A DNA stretch of 64,000 bases from Balanoglossus misakiensis (GCA_040954595.2 CM082578.2:15376001-15440000), one strand, 5' to 3'; shown: positions 24,263 to 38,884, numbered from the stretch's first letter. Notes: generated by a model from the sequence alone, not told the origin. Numbers and translations are program-made.

Positions 24263-26308
24263 AGAAGTATAGGTGTATGCTTAAACCCGACATATGCTTT
24301 TGAGAGTTTGACGTATTTCTGTGACGGAAAGTAGTCTTTTTCTTTGGTTGATTTGCGTCTGGCCGATAAAACAATCCCGTTATTTACATAAAGTAGAGAG
24401 AGCTTGATGCGCACCAGCTATCGTCTATACAAGAGCCGCGCGCGATCCGTTTTCTTTTAAACGACCGCGTCCAAGGACGAGGTCCGAACTGATTGTAGAT
24501 GTCACGGATGAAAAACAAAAATCGCCGTGGCAGCTCTGTCGTAACATCAGCGAAGGTCGACGATTTGATGACTATCGCCCTTTCCCCCATTTTTTGTGGG
24601 ATGTGAAAATCATGGATATGCAGGGAAAATGTTTGTTTTATCAGCGATGGTGTTTTTACCGAGAGGAATTTGCCTCTGTATTCCATTATTGGCGCCGTTA
24701 CATCGTATACATGTATTTGAGGTATTCGCCACTTGATATCGGACATTCCCAAGCACAACGGAAGAAGTTAATGACCTTCCGGATTTTCAACCGTCAGCAC
24801 CTGTGCCTGTGCGAGGGACCACCATTCAGCGCATTTTCCAGTTTGTGGCCTTCCCGTTACCACGGTTACATGTGCGTTACGTTGTTTCAAGACGGGGACG
24901 CGGTGCTTACGCATCAACCCCTTCGTCTTGAAAATAAAACATGAGAAATTCAACAGACACTACTCCGAAATATAAAATCATGCAAATACCATGTTTTGTA
25001 GTAAATTGTTTGTCACTGAAGCACAGTATTTTAATACAGCAGATTAGTATATGCATTCTGCTTCAGTATGAGACGAGGCGGGAAAATGCGGCAAATGTAA
25101 ATCCTCCCCAATCCTACTTGTAAAAAAGTCAATTTGCGGTGAACTTATAAACCACTTTTGTCTTCAAAACAACTTCATATTGTGAACTTGTGATATTGAC
25201 AGACCAACCGCATGTATGTCGATTTGTATATTTTGAACACCCAATCCGAATGAGCTAAAGCTACTTCTCAACGGCTGTTTTTTTTTTTGACAGATTGTGT
25301 AAATTGTACAGAATTTTTTCTTCTTCTTTTATTTACATGGCTTTTCATCAATAGACAATCTGTTGGCCTATACACGGTCAGTTTACACGCATAGAAGACA
25401 ACTTTTGGCCAAGCGGCTATCGCAGTGCAATGTCCAATATAATACGCAGAGAATGTGATATTGAATCACTACAAGATATCCTATCAATAGTATGCGATCG
25501 CGGATATCTTACGGTATACATGGACCATATGCGGCCAAAGGTCGCGGTTCGTGTTTTCGCTTCACAGGGTGACAAATCTTGCGTTTAACAGCGGAAGTTC
25601 CCGCAGATGGTCACCACAGAGTTCTTTATCAAAATTCCACGATCAGAAATATTTAGGTCTAGGTTAAGGGAGAATCGTTATCACGTGAGGATTTGTAGAA
25701 CCTTAGTTAACTAGAGGGGGTGATGCCCTCCCCTCTATTAACTATGGTAGAACTTTACAATGAAACATACTTATAACATTTTGCGAGATTACATTAGATA
25801 TTTAGAAATAACTCGAAGACTATCGTCCGATGCGGTAGTGAAGATCATTTCTGCATATGATGCGTTAAAATGTAAAGGGGTTGAGAAAGATTCTATATTA
25901 ATATGCGTGGCATTTCATCTCTGATGATGATAAATAATTTGCTATATCATGGGGGGATTTTTCTTATAGTTGCGACGCAGTCGAAAAATAACCTTCGAAC
26001 AATCTGGGGATTGGCTAGCTTTCGTTAGCTTTGATTGCTAGTATTTTAAGACATCACACACGTCGGAAAGTTGAATATAAATGGCCCAGTACATAAATGA
26101 ATGTGTTTGCGTTTGAGGACACTTCTGCATCCATGTACAATGTGTGTCAAGTATCAATGGACAAACATTTGACAAACATAGCGCCACCAACGCCTATCCT
26201 AGGAATTTTTGAGGAGAGCATCAACAAGCAAACCAACAGACACTTCCTCACCTATGGAGAAAAAATACAGGAAGTAGATCGCAGAAGTTGAAAGACTTTA
26301 TTTTTAAA

Positions 26309-29300
26309 ATGTCTAACCCGCAACAACAGCTCAAGAAAGCTCCCCAGAACGTGCCATCCAGCCTTCTGACGCACCAAGAGAACGAACAGCTTTTTAATAT
26401 ATTAGGAAAGAAATGCCAGGTAAGTACGTACGATCATCAACCAACTTCAGTTCTGTGTTTACGACGAATGTACCCCACCGGTGATGTGAAACTGGACAGG
26501 TTTTATTACATTAAATCATAGTGTTGATATCTGTACCGACCTGTTTGGTATCATATCAGTGAATGGATCGGTTGGTCGTGGATCGTATTTTTTGTTTAGA
26601 ATTCCTTCTTCTACACTTCCTCATACCACAGTACTGCACCAGTTCTAAGACTGCAATGGTGCACTGAATGATCATACGTAATCTCTATTGATGACTAATC
26701 TGTCATTTCTAATATTATACCTGTGACAAATACTGTATGCTGCCAATGTTGAAGTACAAAGTGTGCTTGCTAAATTTATACAAACGAATTTATACAAACA
26801 AATATAAACATGACAGTGAATGGAGGAGATGTACACCCCCCCCCCCACCCCGCCTTGCCACTCCCTCGGTTGTATGTGTCCAACACAAACTGCAGAGGGA
26901 GGGGCAGTACAACAATCAGCTGCGAATCCGCAGCAAGTGCCACTCTACCTTCTATTAGTCCAAAACATGGTAACCAAAAATAAGCATATTCGTTTTTTTA
27001 AGTTTAATTTAACACACCCCCACTGCCCAGGCTGATATATTTCACATTCAGTTCTCTATCACTGCTATTTTATGAGGTTCTATAAAGATTATAATGCATT
27101 ACATGTATGTCAGTATTATTCTGTCACAATTTGAATACTAGCATATAAAGGGAAAGGGAAGCAACTTTATTCTTTCGATATTTCTTTTAAAAATTAATGA
27201 TAGGCTTGACCTATTGACCTCTTTTTGTCATACTTATTTTTAATCCACATTTTCTCATGCAAAATTTGCAGACATTAGCAACTGCCATTGTACAGGTGTT
27301 CCTGGCCCTGCCAAATTCACCATCAAGATGGACAAAGAAGTGTTGTGGGGTGGCATGTTTTGTCAAAGATAATCCCAATAGATCATATTACATCAGGGTT
27401 TACAGTCTTGAGGTAAGTTCTTGATGATACCTAGGTGCTTACCTGTTTTACATGTGATATGTGATTACATCTTTTCTACAATTTATGACACATTTTGTGA
27501 TGTATATTACAGAGTAGAGCCAAGTTATGGGAACAAGAGCTATACAACCAGTTTCATTACCATCAACCAAGAGCATTCTTTCACACATTTGCAACAGACG
27601 TAAGTGTTCTTCTTATTTCACAAAGGTTTGTTATAATGAGGAATCATTGCATGTGTACAATGTTTTTAGAACAAGTATGTTGTCACTGATAATGAAGAGA
27701 CTGGAGTAATGTCTATTTCATGAGACCTTAATCATTAAAAAGAATTTATGTTGAATATATTATAAACATCTCTTCTTTTTGACATGTACAAGGACTGCCA
27801 AGCCGCGCTGAATTTCGCCAATGAGTCGGAGGCCCTCAGCTTTAACAAGGTTATCCAGGATAAGATTAAACAGAAACATCTGAGAAAACAAGGTGAATGC
27901 AAAAAGCCTAGATGATTATATCTGTACTAAGTTCAAACAATATTCATGCACAGTTATATGTTGAGAAAGTAGTTGGGATTACAATCGGGGGTTTAAAAGC
28001 AAGCCTATGCTCAGTTTGTCGCTTTGTCATTTCAGAAAGAAAACGTCAGGCTCCTCCCCAGCCTCGCGGTGCACCACCTCCAAAACCCACAGTAACACCA
28101 ATGTCACCAGGTAGGTAGATTTCAGGGAATTGAAAAGTGCTAGAAATGCTGTGTCATGCTCCCATTTGTTACACTAATACAGACAAGAACTTGTGTGCTC
28201 ATCAACACTAAATGTGTAACACATAACACTCTACTTTGCAAGTTGTGAAGAATGTGGAGAGATAAATGAGTTAATTTAATCAGTGTCAAATAGCAATTGC
28301 TTTGCACCAATCAGTGCACAGCTGACACAAGTGTGGGTTCTGATTGGATGAGACAGCTAGCACAATTCCTACTGTATGCAGATTTGACCAACTGCAAATG
28401 TCCAGCCTATGAAGTCACGAATATTAGAACTCTGAATTGTGGAGTTGTTTCTGTGTCTCTTTGAGGGACTTTTCAACTCAGATTTTTTGCCCGGTTTCTG
28501 TGCAACCCATTTTCAACATGCAGAGTTTGTTGAATTTTACCACAGCAATCATAGCTACACCAATGCCAACACAAGATGCAACAGCTACTTACAAGAAGAA
28601 AGACAAGAAGAAAAAGGACAAAGGCAAAAAGCTGACAAAGGCAGACATCGGCCTTCCAAGTGATTTCAGGTAGCTTCATTCTTTCCAGACTGTATCAGTA
28701 AACTCTTGTCCCTCTCCTAAAAAGCCTTCCACTTGAGATGATATTCAAGGGAAGACAGAAAAATCTATACCTGTCACATGGTTGTTATGTAAATTTCATT
28801 TGTCATGCAAATTAGATAATCAACAAACAAGACAGAATTGTGGGATCTCTCATGTGTTGTTTGATATTATTTAGCCAGTGAAGTGAAGATTGAAAAAGAT
28901 AGTTTAATCTTCCATTTCATTACAGACATGTTGGCCATGTTGGATGGGACCCTGACAAAGGCTTTGATGTAAGTTCATCATTTGTAATGTACATTTGTAT
29001 TAAAAATAGCACCAGTCTAGTTTCCAATACTTCACACTGCCATCAATGCAAATAAAATGCAGATAAAATGCAGTTCATGAGACAATCCTTGCAAAAGGGT
29101 CATCTGTGTTGTTTTGGCTTTCATCTTGCAGACAGAGAATCTTGACCCAGACTTGAAGAATCTCTTTGACACTGTGGGCATCTCGGAGTCCCAACTCAAA
29201 GACAAGGAGACTTCTAAATTTATCTATGACTTCATTGAAAGTCAAGGTGGTGTGGAGGCCATCAAGCGAGATCAAGAAAGGCTGAGAAGTCAAAAATGTA

Positions 29301-30785
29301 AGTCAGAAAATATCCATCACTTGTTGGCCGTTTTGAGTCAACGAGTCACTAGCATGTACAATGTCACTCCTTAGACCATGTCAGTCTGCCACATGCTGTA
29401 CCGTCAAGACTGTGGAATCACCAATTGTTGTGGTTGGAATTAGACCATAAATTGACCAAAATCATTGATGAATGCTACTGGTGTTACTTTATTCAATAGA
29501 ATTCTTTGATTTCTGTCATTTCAGCCGCTCCCCCTCCTCCACCCCCATCTGCCAGAGTAGGTGCTGGTCCACCTCCCCCTCCACCATCCAGAGCAGGACC
29601 ACCCCCTCCACCACCTCCAGGACGTGCGGGACCTCCTCCACCACCACCACCACCAGGAAGAGGAGCTGCCCCTCCACCTCCACCACCACCATCAAGAATG
29701 AATGGGGCACCCCCACCTCCACCACCATCAAGAGGACCCTCCCAGCCTCCCCCTCCCCCTCCAGGTGTATCACGACCGCCGCCAGCGCCTTCCTCAGCTC
29801 CACCACCACCGCCACCTCCCCCAGCCATGAGCGGGCCTCCACCACCCCCGCCACCAGGCCCACCACCGCCACCAATGCTTGGGGGAGGGGGACCCCCTCC
29901 CCCACCACCTGTACTCTCCTCAGGAAGCCTGGCTCCATCGCAGCCTTCTTCACGTGGGGCCCTGTTGGACCAGATCCATCTCGGTGCAACACTGAAACAT
30001 GTTGATCCCACTGAACAGAAAGAACAGAAAGGCGATTCAAGAGGAGATCTGCTGAGTGCAATCAGACAAGGCATTCAACTGAAAACGGTATGTCCCAGTT
30101 GCTGACTTAAAAAAGATAGCAGGGGTGAAATAACACTTGCCTGGCTTTGAATTTGTGATGTTGCTTTTGCTATGGTTTATGTGGCACATAGCATCAACCA
30201 TGAATTCTCACTGACCAAGGAAGGACAACTTTGACATTTTCAGGTTGAACAAGACGACAGACCAGAACTGTCACCTTCTGAACCTGAAGGGATTGCTGGT
30301 GCACTGGCAAAAGCTCTGGCTATGCGCAAAAATGTCATCCACTCATCTGGTGAGTGTTTTTGCCAAAATTTTATGCAGACACTTATTTTTACACCAGTTT
30401 CTGAAATGTACATATACTGTAATGTCAAAGTGTACCACTGTTCATTCCATACACATTCTGTACCACCACAGAATTCTATTGTACACCCCAATGCAGTGCC
30501 CAACATGTTTCATTCATATGATAACACTGAAGAGACATACATAGCCATATAATGATACATAGTCACATACACGTGACACATGCTTCTTGCCTCAAAATCA
30601 TTGCCTAGATTTCAACGGGAAGATGTATAGAGACGTTTATAGTTCAGTTTAGTTCAGTTGAGTTCCTCACTCATTGGTTTCTGTGCTTATCACTGTCAGT
30701 ACTAAACAACTTGTTTTATTTTTCAGATGATGATGATGACGATGATGATGACTTTGATGACGATGATGATGAGTGGGAGGATTAA
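26309..30785 (+). CDS. WASL: WASP/N-WASP family actin nucleation-promoting factor, tandem copy 1
   Basis: Activates Arp2/3-driven actin branching downstream of Cdc42 and PIP2. Eleven coding exons give 524 aa: 26309-26419, 27272-27412, 27513-27599, 27793-27892, 28036-28110, 28546-28669, 28926-28968, 29132-29297, 29525-30087, 30244-30349, 30727-30785. Domains: WH1 (about 15-140, with [12 protein letters not shown] and [10 protein letters not shown]), a Lys-rich basic patch, a CRIB motif ([14 protein letters not shown]), the rest of the GTPase-binding domain (to about 280), and a polyproline region (about 283-415). These are followed by two WH2 motifs (about 426-442 and 456-471), a central helix ([16 protein letters not shown]) and an acidic tail ending DEWED with the Arp2/3-binding Trp. 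Two WH2 motifs make it N-WASP-like. The start is the ATG before SNPQQQLKK; upstream TTG codons are not credible. Most introns are short, the longest (26420-27271) about 850 bases, and show nothing notable. Confidence 0.96.
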
Positions 30786-33700
30786 GACATCTTGATGATC
30801 AGCTAATCATGTACAGATTTCCAGCATTCTTGAAAAAGGAATCAGTAATATTTAATAAAAAGAAGATATACACTATGAAACTCATATCAAATGATTTATA
30901 AGAGAAAACAGGCTTAGTCCTTTAAAATACAGTAGTTGTGTATTGAAGCAGAGTATGGATAGTCAGACTTACTGAGTCGCGGATGAGGTCATCCACAATC
31001 TGTGGTTCAACCCCTTTTGCTTTGTGTGTCATGGTTTGAAACAATTACAGGGATGAAAAACTTGAAGCCTAATTCTCAATGGGTGGGCAGTCTCCAAGTG
31101 ACAATTCCCATCTGACCTCAACTATGTGAAAACTGTCCCAAAATACTTCCAGCCTAGCAATGCTGTTGTTTTCATCACTGAGCATAGATCACAGTCCATT
31201 CTATATAGGCCAATTTGAAATTCAGCTGGCTGAATCTCTCAGGCAGAGATATGCATAAAGTGAATTTGTACTGGTACTAAGATTTGAGCAGATATGTTAT
31301 CAGAAATTCTTTAAAATGAGGATCACTGTAACTCAATGAGTTATAAAATCTAACCATGTTGTACATGTCAATACTGAACCCTTTTAATGCAAAAACAAAA
31401 TAGCAATATGGACAGATTGATGACTGTTGTGTGTGAACCCCTTTGTTCTTGTATTTAAATTATTTTTGTTTGATTGTCAGATTTGCAATAACCATGACAT
31501 CCTCAAAGTACAGCATTTTACTTTTGGTGTCAATTTATTTCATAAAGAAATACCCATAGAAAATGAGACAATGTCATAATTACATTGAACAACTTATATT
31601 AAGCTTTGAAACGATTGATTTTGAGCATAGTAAGTTTGTACATAGTGAGCTGTTAGGGGCATTTATTAGGAAGTTTTAGTGCAGCACAATTTATAGGCCT
31701 TAATTTTTTTGCATATATAAGATGTAATGGTAGTTGAATGCAATGTACATCTGATGTAAGAAGAGCACCTCTTGACTTATGAGCCAATCAAGATTTCTTT
31801 TTCACCATCTGAAGGTGCAGAATGAGATGAACCAATCAGCTGGTGCATTTCATCCAGGAATGCATTTTGAATATGAATGACCAATCAACATTGGCCTTGT
31901 ATGGAGTGAAGGATATTAATTGACCATATCAGAAAAAAAATCAGCTATTGACAAAAAATGGAACTTTACCAAGATATTTCAGTAGCAAATCTGGTATTAG
32001 ACTCATAAAGTTAGATGTGATCTTGTAAAATAAAAATCTGGGTAGTGATTAACTCTGTGTGTTACATGTTGCTATGCAGCTTTTCAAATCCATATTTCTC
32101 ATCTAAGACTGGTATTACCACTCTGTGTTGTATGAAAGCATTATCACTTTAAGCATTCATATTGGACTGGTGACAAAACTAATTATATTTGCATTAAAAT
32201 GGATTCAGATACTGCATGTGGGATTTATGTGTGTTATTGCATGTTTGTCCGCTGCACTGCTAGTGCACTGAGTATCCAGACTGTACCTGGCATAATACCC
32301 TTCACTCAACAACACAAAAGGTAACAAATTAGCAATTGTTCATTTTGAAAGAGAATCGTCTCTTCTTGGACGAACAGGTGCTCATACTTAATGAAGCTTG
32401 GTTCGGCCATCTTACTCTGTAAGCTCCGCGCTGGGCTCGACCTTTTGTTGGGGTTTCATTTCTACCTCGCTAAATTCAGGTTTTGCCCGAAAGTTTCTTT
32501 TTTTCAACGAACCAGAACTTCCTTGAAGTACATTGCTGACGTACAATCAAAATTTCCCTATAGAATAACTTTAAATTTACATTTTTCGAGAAAAAATGAC
32601 AGAAAACTTTTACTTACAGTACAGGATGTGCGCAATGGGGGCTGCAAGCCAGGAGAACAAACGTCACCCTCAATTTTCGTCAAGTCACTCTCAATAACCG
32701 ATGGTTTATGTACTTTTTCTTCAACGAGGCTACCAAAAACTTGGCAAAGCAGTCCACTTCGTCACAGTCTTGACCTTCCCTTTCACTTGGTTGTCGGAAA
32801 TTGCTCTGGGTAACGAATATCGTCACTACTTTCAGCCACGATGTTTGTCCTTCAAAGATTGAGTATCGAATGATGGAAGTGGTACCTCACTGACCATCTG
32901 ACAAACGAACTGGCTGACAACTATCCAATCGAACTGCGTCATTGACCAGGTGCATTTTGTGAAGCTTGTGATTGGTTGATGTGGTAGAGATGTTGTTTAG
33001 CATACCAAGATCACAGATGTACTCCTGTTGTGCAATCGTTCATATATTGAACTCCATTCGGACCATGCGACCCTCGTGGCGTTCAATAATATTGCACGCC
33101 ACACGTACATTATCGTTTACATATCCATAGAGTCAAAGACATTTAGTGTTTATTATACTCGAGCACATTTCAGCCTCTGATAAAACATAAGTTGGTCACT
33201 TTTTGGTCGTTGAGGGCAAGCTTCTACTTCAAAGTGTGTGCAGGGCCCTCCGCACCCCCCCCCCCTTGTGACCTGTATGCAAAGTCTCCATGCAATCCTA
33301 TACATGGGAAGAAACAAAGTCTACTTTCTCAATAGTGCGCGTGCGTGCACATCCATGACTCCACCTTCGTTTCCCTTTTTCGCGGACATTCTTCTCTTCG
33401 GTTGAGATCCGTCCCCTCTTACTTTTTCAAATAAACGGAACTGCTGAAAAGCAGAACGAAAAGCAGAACAATTAAAACACCGTCCTACCATGGCAACTTG
33501 ACGTTTTTACCTCCATGGTATCAGCAAGTCTACTAAAAATAAGTAAGTGAGGAAGCAAATAAGTGAATGCAGATTGAAGATTGAATCGCCCCAAGTTACA
33601 TGTAAAGGGTGCGGTGGCTTTCCAGTTGGTTTCGATGGGATAGAAAAACACTTGCATGGACACAGAGGGACTGTGCGTGGTAGGAACGGGTCATTTCCCG

Positions 33701-34103
33701 TACAAAAGTGGGGATTGCCCCTACTATGGTGTTCATTCTCCAGGCAGGAAGACAGCACCAATATTTGATCATGTCTGAAAATGTTGACATTTATTAAGAG
33801 AAAACTCGATGTTCGAACAAAAGAAAACGATTGGTATGTCAAGGGTTCTTTGAAACTGAGGTTCCGAAACTCTCATTTCTTTATTGTGGTGACTGTATAA
33901 TAATACAGTACACTCAGCATGCGTGTTATTTACATGAACATTCACACGGCTGCGAGTTGGTCTTTGACCTCTTGTACAGTGGGCTCGCAGGTTATTTCCT
34001 TGTAGGCCAGTCCCGCATGTTTGTACAGCTAAGCAGGGTAAGGACTGTACGGGAACATTTTTTGAAAAATCTGGCTGGAAGTGGTTTAATATAGCTTTAA
34101 CAA
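30786..34103. other. Spacer between the two WASP paralogs
   Basis: Contains the 3' UTR of copy 1 and the presumed promoter and 5' UTR of copy 2. A 140-codon open frame at 32391-32813 has no recognisable motif and is not called. C11 runs at 33255-33265. No transposon was identified. Confidence 0.55.
30854..30859 (+). promoter_or_regulatory. Polyadenylation signal AATAAA of WASP copy 1
   Basis: Canonical AATAAA about 70 bases after the stop codon of the first WASP gene. Confidence 0.5.
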
Positions 34104-37100
34104 ATGTCGATCGCACGGAAGAATAGTAAAAGTAGGACGGCCAAGAACAGCAAGAACGCTGAATCCATTCTTCTGTCACCGGACGAAAACCAAAGGATTT
34201 TCGAAAGCCTTGGCACCAATGCAAGTGTAAGTACTAAAGAGTAGGAACTTGTTAGCCTTATCAAGCCAATCGCTATAAATGCACCAAAGACATAGCCAAA
34301 CCGTTTCTTATTTAGTATTGATAGTTCCAGCTTCGTTATAGAAGATTTAAGTTCATAAATTGCAGTGAACTGTAGCTGATAATCAAGAAGTGTTGACGTC
34401 ACATAGAGCTTGATTTCACAACAAACCAAGAACTTTGCCAATAATACACGGGCCAACGGTATAACCGACTGCAGCTTCGTCCAATTCTGGACTTCGATCA
34501 ACGCATTGATCGGTGACTGACACAAGTACATGCATATTGGTAAATCCAGACTTTGTGTCCGACGTACAAACGCCCTGTTTTGTCGTTGTTGATATATTTC
34601 CAGTGTTTTAGGCTGCTTTATATAATAACCTCAATTACGTTTGTAGGTGCCTAGTGGTTCAAAACAAACTGTGTCATGTGCCAATTGATCGCATGAATAT
34701 TCTCCTTCACCCCCCCCCCTCCCTGTCTCCAGGGTCTGTGACATTTAAAGGTCACCAGATACAATACAACGTACCACATGTAGTAAATATTCTGAACGGT
34801 GCTACCGTAACATCAGCACGTATCCAGGTGTCCCCAATGACAACACGGGCGTTTATTGTAATAAGGGTAAAGTAACTGTAACATCATTGTCACCCAAGTT
34901 TCAAGGTCAATGACAAAACATTGACAATGACGAAATAAAGCCAAAACGAATACCAATTACGTTGGCACCGTCCATGCAGTTAATATCAACAAACACACGT
35001 GAATGACAAAACACTGAATTGTCAGCAACGTTGATTTATGTCATTGACAGTGTAAACCCACTTATTAACTTGTTCACTATTAAGACGCAATTGATCTCTT
35101 CTCAAGTATGCGAAATACTCTTGAACAGACAGAGTTGTATGGACGGGGAAGTAAAGCTTAGTAAGTACCTGTGATGCCAAGTGTAAGCTGCCACATCGCT
35201 TCCTCAACAACCAAATCAGATTAGATTTTATAATTTGGATTGAATGATACCACTATCATAAACAAACTAATTGTTTTGGTTTATTAAGTGCAAATGACTT
35301 TATATAATCTGGATAAATAAAATATCCTCTTCCACCGCACTTCTGGATAAACAATGCTCAAAGACAGATGCACTATCTATTTGTGCCAGTATTCACAAAC
35401 AAAACGGCAAATGTCCGGCCTTTATATAACATACAAATATTACATAATACAAACACAATCACATTATCATATTTAAAAAATTACTTACGTAAACTATGAC
35501 ATATTATGTTACACGTGTTTCTGCGTGTCGCTAATACTCGGACGCTGGCTATACATTTAAAAAAATTATTTTGATATCTTACAGACACTTTCTACTGCTG
35601 TTGTTCAAGTATACCATGCATATCCTGTGCGGACAAAATGGACCAAGCAATGCTGTGGAGTGGCGTGTTTTGTTAAAGACGCCGACAAAAAATCTTTCTT
35701 TATCAGAGTATATGATTTACAGGTAAGTTAGGAATAATGTTTCTGGTTTTAGGGCATTTCGCTTGCTTCTACCAAGTACTATGGGAACTAATGCACTTAA
35801 AATCGATAAAAGTACATATCTTTTTTTTCTCTTTCTAGAAATCGACGATGGTTTGGGAACAGGAAATGTACAATAGGTTCACTTACAAAGCAGCTAGGAA
35901 TTTCTTCCATACATTTGAAACTGATGTGAGTTGACCATTGATTATAATTCTCCACTCAATGTAGTCTCACTTGTCAGACCTCCAACCTTGGAGTGCTTGG
36001 AATGAACACAGACAATCTGGAATCGAACCTTTCAAGAAATTGGTTCACATGTCTACCTGCATAAGTATAGACCGTGACGTACTTTTTATCATTCACGATA
36101 CGCGATTTTGATCTTTTTTTCCCGGCAGGATTATCAAGCGGCTTTGAATTTTGCCAATGAAACGGAAGCAGAACGTTTCAAAGAAGTTATTCAAGAAAAA
36201 ATGGACATGTTGGAAAAGAGAAGGAAAAGTAGGTTTATTATCGAGCAATACGATCGGAAAAAAATAAAAATCACGTAATTTCTCTGAGGATTATTGATTT
36301 AGGTTCCCAAAAAATGAGAAAGGGAGAAAAAATAATGTATGTAGCGGATAATTATGAAGTTGAAATAGTATATTGACAGGGGTCTCGGTCCATCCCGACA
36401 ACAACACACAACACAATTTCTGTATCCGCCTATAAACAATATAATAAGTACAATATTTGATCCATACTTAGAGAAGAGGGAAGAACGAATGCAACCAGGT
36501 CTGTCATCTACAGAAACACCGCCATCTTTGCCTCCTGCCAGAACGCCCACGTCAACAACAGTCATTGAAATTTCAGAACCCAGTGAGTATATTCCATCAC
36601 TGATAGGATTTTGTCTCGAGTGAGTGCGATCACTGACATGTATGCATTCTTCTACTGAAACGGTCGGGTGGAACAATTCCAATAATTTACGAATTTACCA
36701 CATGTATCCAACCTTTCAAGTTTTAATTTTTCTCTTCTTATTGCAGACAATGTTCCAAATCGTTCGCCGCCAGGGAAACATAAAGATAAAAATAAGAAGA
36801 AAAGTAAAGGCGCAAGAAAGCTTTCAAAATTGTCCATCGGGGGACCAGTTGGTTTTAAGTAAGCATCCTTGGGTTGAAACCCCTTTTAATTGTGTGGCGA
36901 TGGTTATGTGGATTGATTCCAGATATGTTTGAGAACTATCAACAAGACACAATTCAGGTCTCTGTAAACATGTACCACGAACATATTATAATGTACTAGT
37001 ATCTCTAGTTAAGTAAACGGAAAGACTCCCAAGTATATAATATTAATACGGTCAGTAAACGATTTTCGTGCATTGTGTTTCATTTGGTCGTTTAAAACGA

Positions 37101-38884
37101 TTACATCTGCTTCTCGTAGACACGTTGGTCACTTTGGATGGAATGCTGAAGCGGGTTTTGACGTAAGTACATTTGTATCAGTATTTTGTTTCTGGTTTTC
37201 TGAAGATCAGGGCATTGATCTGGGATCCCACCAATAACATTCACGAGTATAGAGCTAAACTATTGTACTTCGCAATGACTGCCTTTTCATCAAAACAGAC
37301 AAGAAACCTGGATCCAGATGTGAAGGCTGTGCTTGAAGAGGCCGGCCTCTCAGAAAATGACCTGAAGGACACAGAGACATCCAAGTTCGTTTATGACTTC
37401 ATTAAACGCCAAGGTGGTGTAGAGGCTATCAAGACAGAGAAAGAAAAAAATAGGAGAGGAAGTGAGTTTACATCTTTTTATAGTCTGCGCAGCCAGTGGC
37501 GCGAATGGGGACCAGACTAAAGTCAGTGTTCGAGCAAACAAACTTCATACGTGTACATGTAGTAAGAAAGGGAAAGTCCCCATCTTACTACTGCGCTGTC
37601 TACTACGGTGGTTCCTGTGACCTCAATTTGCTGTATGACATCCTTTTTAGATTTATACGGATATCGGAAGTTATTTGTTACGTGATCGCCATTGCTTATC
37701 AAGCCGAGGCATGCACTACAATGTTCAAACCATATTTAAAAGTTATCCGGAACCAACCGTCATGCGCAGTAAAACTGGAGTGCCATGGTTTACTTTGTTT
37801 AAATTTTACATTGTGAGCAGAAAATGAAATAATTTTCTCTTCATTTGCATTGTTCCTTCTTTCAGCTGATCCACTTCCACCGTTGCCAACAGAAAGTGTA
37901 ACCACGACGCAATTGCCACTACCAGCACCAACACCAGCACCAACAACCTCGTCATCGTCACACCAACCGCCACCACCACTACGAAACGCATCAAGGACGA
38001 CCCAATCACGATCTCCCCCACAGGTCGCAACGAAGCAACCAGCACTGCCGACTAAAGAGAAACCTCCTCCGCCTCTGCCAGACCGACAAGCCTCGCTTCG
38101 AATTCGAGAACGCCCTTCAGACCCCGTCCGTTCGTTACCACCCCCTCCCTCTTCTGATCCTGTTGCCGCTCCTGAACCATCGCCTCCGACCCCGGCCCCG
38201 TCTCCACCATCGGCCCCAGCCCCGGTCCCGCCCCCACCACCGCCGCCAGGACCGCCACCGCCACCTCTTCTTGGAACAGACGAACCTGCAGTGCCATCCA
38301 GCACTGATTCGTCCAGAGGAGCTCTTCTGAATCAGATTCACCTGGGAGCTTCCTTGAAGAAAGTGGACCCGAGCGAAAGAACAGCGCCCCCAAGCGATTC
38401 CCGGGGTGATCTATTGGCACAGATACGTCATGGCTTACAGCTTAAAACGGTAAGGCTTAAATTAAATATATATAGATTTTTATAGCTGACTAGAAAGTGA
38501 TGTATAACCACAAATGTTGTTGTTATAGTTTGAACGTAGCTGTCACTGCCCGTTTTCGAGTTAATTGGCTGACTTTGAAACACCCACGTTTCAGGTTGAA
38601 CCCAACGAAAGACCACAGCTGGCACCGACTGAGGCTTGTGGGATCGCCGGAGCACTGGCCAAAGCGCTCGCTCAACGCAGCAACGTCATGCACTCATCTG
38701 GTGAGTTCAAAGGTTACCAGAGCTATCGCACAATGCTTTCTGCACCCTTGATGCATTTTAATAGCGTGGTCGGTCACTCAGAAGCAATATACGAGTTATG
38801 ACCATTCGTTCATTCTTCTTTCCAGATGAAGATGATGACGACATCGACGATGAAGACGACTTCGAAGATGACTGGAGTGATTAG
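34104..38884 (+). CDS. WASL: WASP/N-WASP family actin nucleation-promoting factor, tandem copy 2
   Basis: Second WASP-family gene in the same orientation, 541 aa from eleven exons: 34104-34226, 35585-35722, 35839-35925, 36129-36228, 36472-36582, 36747-36858, 37120-37162, 37299-37461, 37866-38449, 38595-38700, 38826-38884. Intron phases match copy 1 at every junction; exons 3, 4, 7, 10 and 11 have identical lengths (87, 100, 43, 106 and 59 bases). It keeps WH1 ([12 protein letters not shown]), a basic patch, CRIB, a Pro/Ser/Thr-rich region, two WH2 motifs ([17 protein letters not shown] and [16 protein letters not shown]), the central helix and an acidic tail with Trp (DDWSD). Differences include a basic N-terminus ([17 protein letters not shown]), a CRIB ending HVGHFG where copy 1 has HVGHVG, and a proline region less pure in polyproline. 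Intron 1 is about 1.36 kb. Confidence 0.95.

Larger units (their letters stand above)
22630..26308. other. Divergent intergenic region between NUAK (-) and the first WASP gene (+)
   Basis: Should contain the promoters and 5' UTRs of both divergently transcribed genes. It has a tandem duplication at 23981-24262 with ATF/CREB-like sites and an AT-rich TATAAAT at about 26076. Open frames here (for example around 24594-24944) show no recognisable domain. Confidence 0.55.

Noticed and set aside
24384-24944. Overlapping 116- and 124-codon frames upstream of WASP copy 1
   Set aside because: No recognisable protein features and no matching splice sites.
29493-30074. Long minus-strand Gly-rich frame opposite the WASP polyproline exon (a similar one at 37699-38304)
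   Set aside because: Poly-Pro codons read in reverse give poly-Gly without stops. The plus frame has WH2 motifs and correct splice sites.
32391-32813. 140-codon plus-strand frame between the WASP paralogs
   Set aside because: No domain, no splice context and no similarity recognised; composition looks like non-coding DNA.
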